A DNA stretch of 7,122 nt, taken from an uncultured Christensenella sp. Lineage in GTDB: Bacteria > Bacillota > Clostridia > Christensenellales > Borkfalkiaceae. Every line of letters starts with the position of its first letter. Within the stretch, counting starts at the first letter, position 1. A program made the position numbers and the translations under genes. The stretch lies in the NCBI GenBank assembly GCA_910586345.1, contig CAJUHC010000043.1, forward strand, positions 1 through 7,122, given 5' to 3'. This document shows, in pieces, positions 5,513-7,122 of this stretch. The notes under the pieces are model-generated. The model was not told the origin of the DNA, made no database searches, and saw nothing but the letters and a program-made list of their open reading frames with translations.

Positions 5513-7122
5513 TTATTTATTTTGCTTTTTTAAATATATACAAGAAAGTTTCGGAATATCAACGAAAATCGAATATTCCTTTCCTTGACTTGATTTGTTT
5601 ACGGTTTTAAATATTCTTTTCTTTATTTTTCCGTCACCGCCATAAGATTTCGAATCAGTATTTAATACGATTTTATAACTGCCCTGCTCTAAGCCTATGC
5701 CGTAACCGAAAATATCTATACCCGAAAAATTTATAACAGCGGTTATGGCTTCGCCGTTTTCGGAATACCTATTAAACGCTAAAATATTGTTTGAACTGTC
5801 GTCTGCAACTAACCATTGAAAGCCGTTCCAGCCGTCTTCTATTTCATAAAGCGGTCTGTTGTTTAAATAAAAAATATTTAACGCTTTTACAAATTGCGTC
5901 ATTTTGCAGTGCTTATCGAACTTTTTCAAAAAGTATTCGATTCCCGCCGAGTAGTCCCATTCTTTGAACTGAGCAATTTCATAGCCCATAAAATTTAATT
6001 TTTTTCCGGGGTGCGCGTACATAAAACCGAGCAACGCCCGTTCGCCTGCAAATTTGTCGTCGTATTCGCCGAACATTTTATTTATTATCGAACCTTTTAC
6101 GTGTACTACTTCGTCGTGAGAAAAAGGTAATATAAAACGTTCCGAAAAAGCGTAAACAAGTGAAAATGTTAATTTATTATGATGATATCTGCGAAAATAA
6201 GGGTCTTGTGCACAATAAAACAAAACGTCGTTCATCCAACCCATATTCCATTTAAAATCGAACCCGAGCCCGCCGTACTCAATTTTTTCGGTTAGTTTCG
6301 GAAAAGAAGTCGATTCTTCCGCTATCATTAAAACATTCGGAAAATATTCTTTAACGCTCGAATTTAATTTTTTTAAAAATTCAATAGCTTCGAGGTTTCT
6401 GTTATCGCCGTAAATATTCGGAGTCCATTCGCCGTCAGGCTTATCGTAATTAAGATATAACATAGAAGCGACCGCGTCTACGCGTAAACCGTCGATATCG
6501 TAAGTATCGAGAAGAAAAGTCGCCGAAGACAATAGGAAACTGTCGACTTCTCCTCTTCCGAAATCGAATTTTCTCGTACCCCAACCTCTGTGCTCCATCC
6601 TGTCCCATAAAGGGCATTCATACAGGGGCTGTCCGTCGAATTCGTATAACCCCCATTCGTCTTTGGGAAAGTGGGCTGGTACCCAGTCGAGAATAACTTT
6701 AATGCCGTTGTTATGAAAGCAATCGACGAGACTTTTAAACTGTTCAGACGTACCGAGTCGGGAAGTTACCGAAAAATATCCCGTTACCTGATAACCCCAG
6801 GAACCGTCGAAAGGAAATTCCGTTACCGGCATAAATTCGATGTGAGTATAGCCCATTCTTTTTACATACGGAACGAGCGTTTTTTCAAGTTCTGCGTATG
6901 AATAATAAGAATTGTCTTTGTGTCTTTTCCAGGACAGTAGATTTACTTCGTAAATATTTATCGGCTGTTTGTTGGTCTGAGGTTCGGTTTTATTTAAAGA
7001 TTTTTTCGGCAGTTCGCAAATTTTCGATGCAAACGAATTCGGCAAATCGCTTGCGTATGCGTAAGGGTCAGCCTTATGAAGTTTTCTGCCGTCGAAAGTC
7101 GTGATACAGTATTCATAAGTAT
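5513..7122 (-). CDS. glgB: 1,4-alpha-glucan branching enzyme, 5' end missing (right edge)
   Basis: This is a GH13 branching enzyme, which cuts alpha-1,4 chains and rejoins them as alpha-1,6 branches. The frame is open from the right edge for 535 codons to a TAA at 5513-5515. The first visible residues (YEYCITTFDGR, KADPYAYASDL) are the end of the N-terminal CBM48 domain, so the real start lies outside; about 95 residues are probably missing. The four catalytic regions are intact: ILDWVPAHFP (coding near 6690), GLRVDAVASM with the nucleophile Asp at 6476-6478, IAEEST with the acid Glu at 6317-6319, and SHDEVVH with the third Asp at 6113-6115. FDGSWGYQVTGYF and GGLGFDFKWNMGWMND are also typical. 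The C-terminal all-beta domain ends at the stop. The link between CBM48 and the barrel looks shorter than usual, and GNEFGQ reads GYEIAQ. It is the first visible operon gene. Confidence 0.97.
   Translation of the reverse strand, partial: TYEYCITTFDGRKLHKADPYAYASDLPNSFASKICELPKKSLNKTEPQTNKQPINIYEVNLLSWKRHKDNSYYSYAELEKTLVPYVKRMGYTHIEFMPVTEFPFDGSWGYQVTGYFSVTSRLGTSEQFKSLVDCFHNNGIKVILDWVPAHFPKDEWGLYEFDGQPLYECPLWDRMEHRGWGTRKFDFGRGEVDSFLLSSATFLLDTYDIDGLRVDAVASMLYLNYDKPDGEWTPNIYGDNRNLEAIEFLKKLNSSVKEYFPNVLMIAEESTSFPKLTEKIEYGGLGFDFKWNMGWMNDVLFYCAQDPYFRRYHHNKLTFSLVYAFSERFILPFSHDEVVHVKGSIINKMFGEYDDKFAGERALLGFMYAHPGKKLNFMGYEIAQFKEWDYSAGIEYFLKKFDKHCKMTQFVKALNIFYLNNRPLYEIEDGWNGFQWLVADDSSNNILAFNRYSENGEAITAVINFSGIDIFGYGIGLEQGSYKIVLNTDSKSYGGDGKIKKRIFKTVNKSSQGKEYSIFVDIPKLSCIYLKKQNK

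Noticed and set aside
7043..7045. TTG as a possible start of the branching enzyme
   Set aside because: The frame continues upstream to the right edge and codes for typical CBM48 residues (K-A-D-P-Y-A), so this leucine is internal and the gene is simply cut by the window.
1687..7104. Other plus-strand open frames of 64 to 76 codons (1687-1887, 3800-4024, 4471-4668, 5067-5261, 6671-6901, 6898-7104)
   Set aside because: All lie antisense inside confident glg genes, have no recognisable domain, and do not form a coherent set.

Overview
The window is a stretch of one bacterial glycogen operon, with every gene on the minus strand, so transcription runs from right to left. In transcription order the genes are glgB (branching enzyme, 5' end cut by the right edge), glgC (ADP-glucose pyrophosphorylase, catalytic subunit), glgD (degenerate GlgC paralogue, regulatory subunit), glgA (ADP-glucose-dependent glycogen synthase) and glgP (glycogen phosphorylase, 3' end cut by the left edge). 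This is the glgBCDAP order known from Bacillus and many other Firmicutes.

The separate glgC/glgD pair, the strong AGGAGG-type ribosome binding sites, the AT-leaning base composition (roughly 40% GC by eye) and the clostridial look of the GlgB, GlgD and GlgP sequences suggest a Bacillota member, most likely class Clostridia. The species cannot be named from this window.

Layout: 1-1574 glgP (first 524 codons); 1598-3151 glgA; 3170-4276 glgD; 4293-5495 glgC; 5513-7122 glgB (last 535 codons). The four gaps are only 16 to 23 bases and each holds little more than the next gene's Shine-Dalgarno sequence. There is no non-coding stretch above 300 bases, and no internal terminator, tRNA, mobile element or CRISPR array. 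The promoter must lie beyond the right edge, and the end of the transcript beyond the left edge.

Together the genes cover storage and mobilisation of glucose. GlgC with GlgD makes ADP-glucose from glucose-1-phosphate and ATP, GlgA polymerises it into alpha-1,4 chains, GlgB adds alpha-1,6 branches, and GlgP releases glucose-1-phosphate again.

I see no undescribed system here. The unusual points are local. GlgA has a Lys/Thr/Ala-rich N-terminal tail of about 48 residues, firmly anchored by a good ribosome binding site. GlgA also has an alanine where the classical ADP-glucose-binding lysine of the K-T-G-G-L motif is expected. GlgD lacks most catalytic residues, as is usual for its family.
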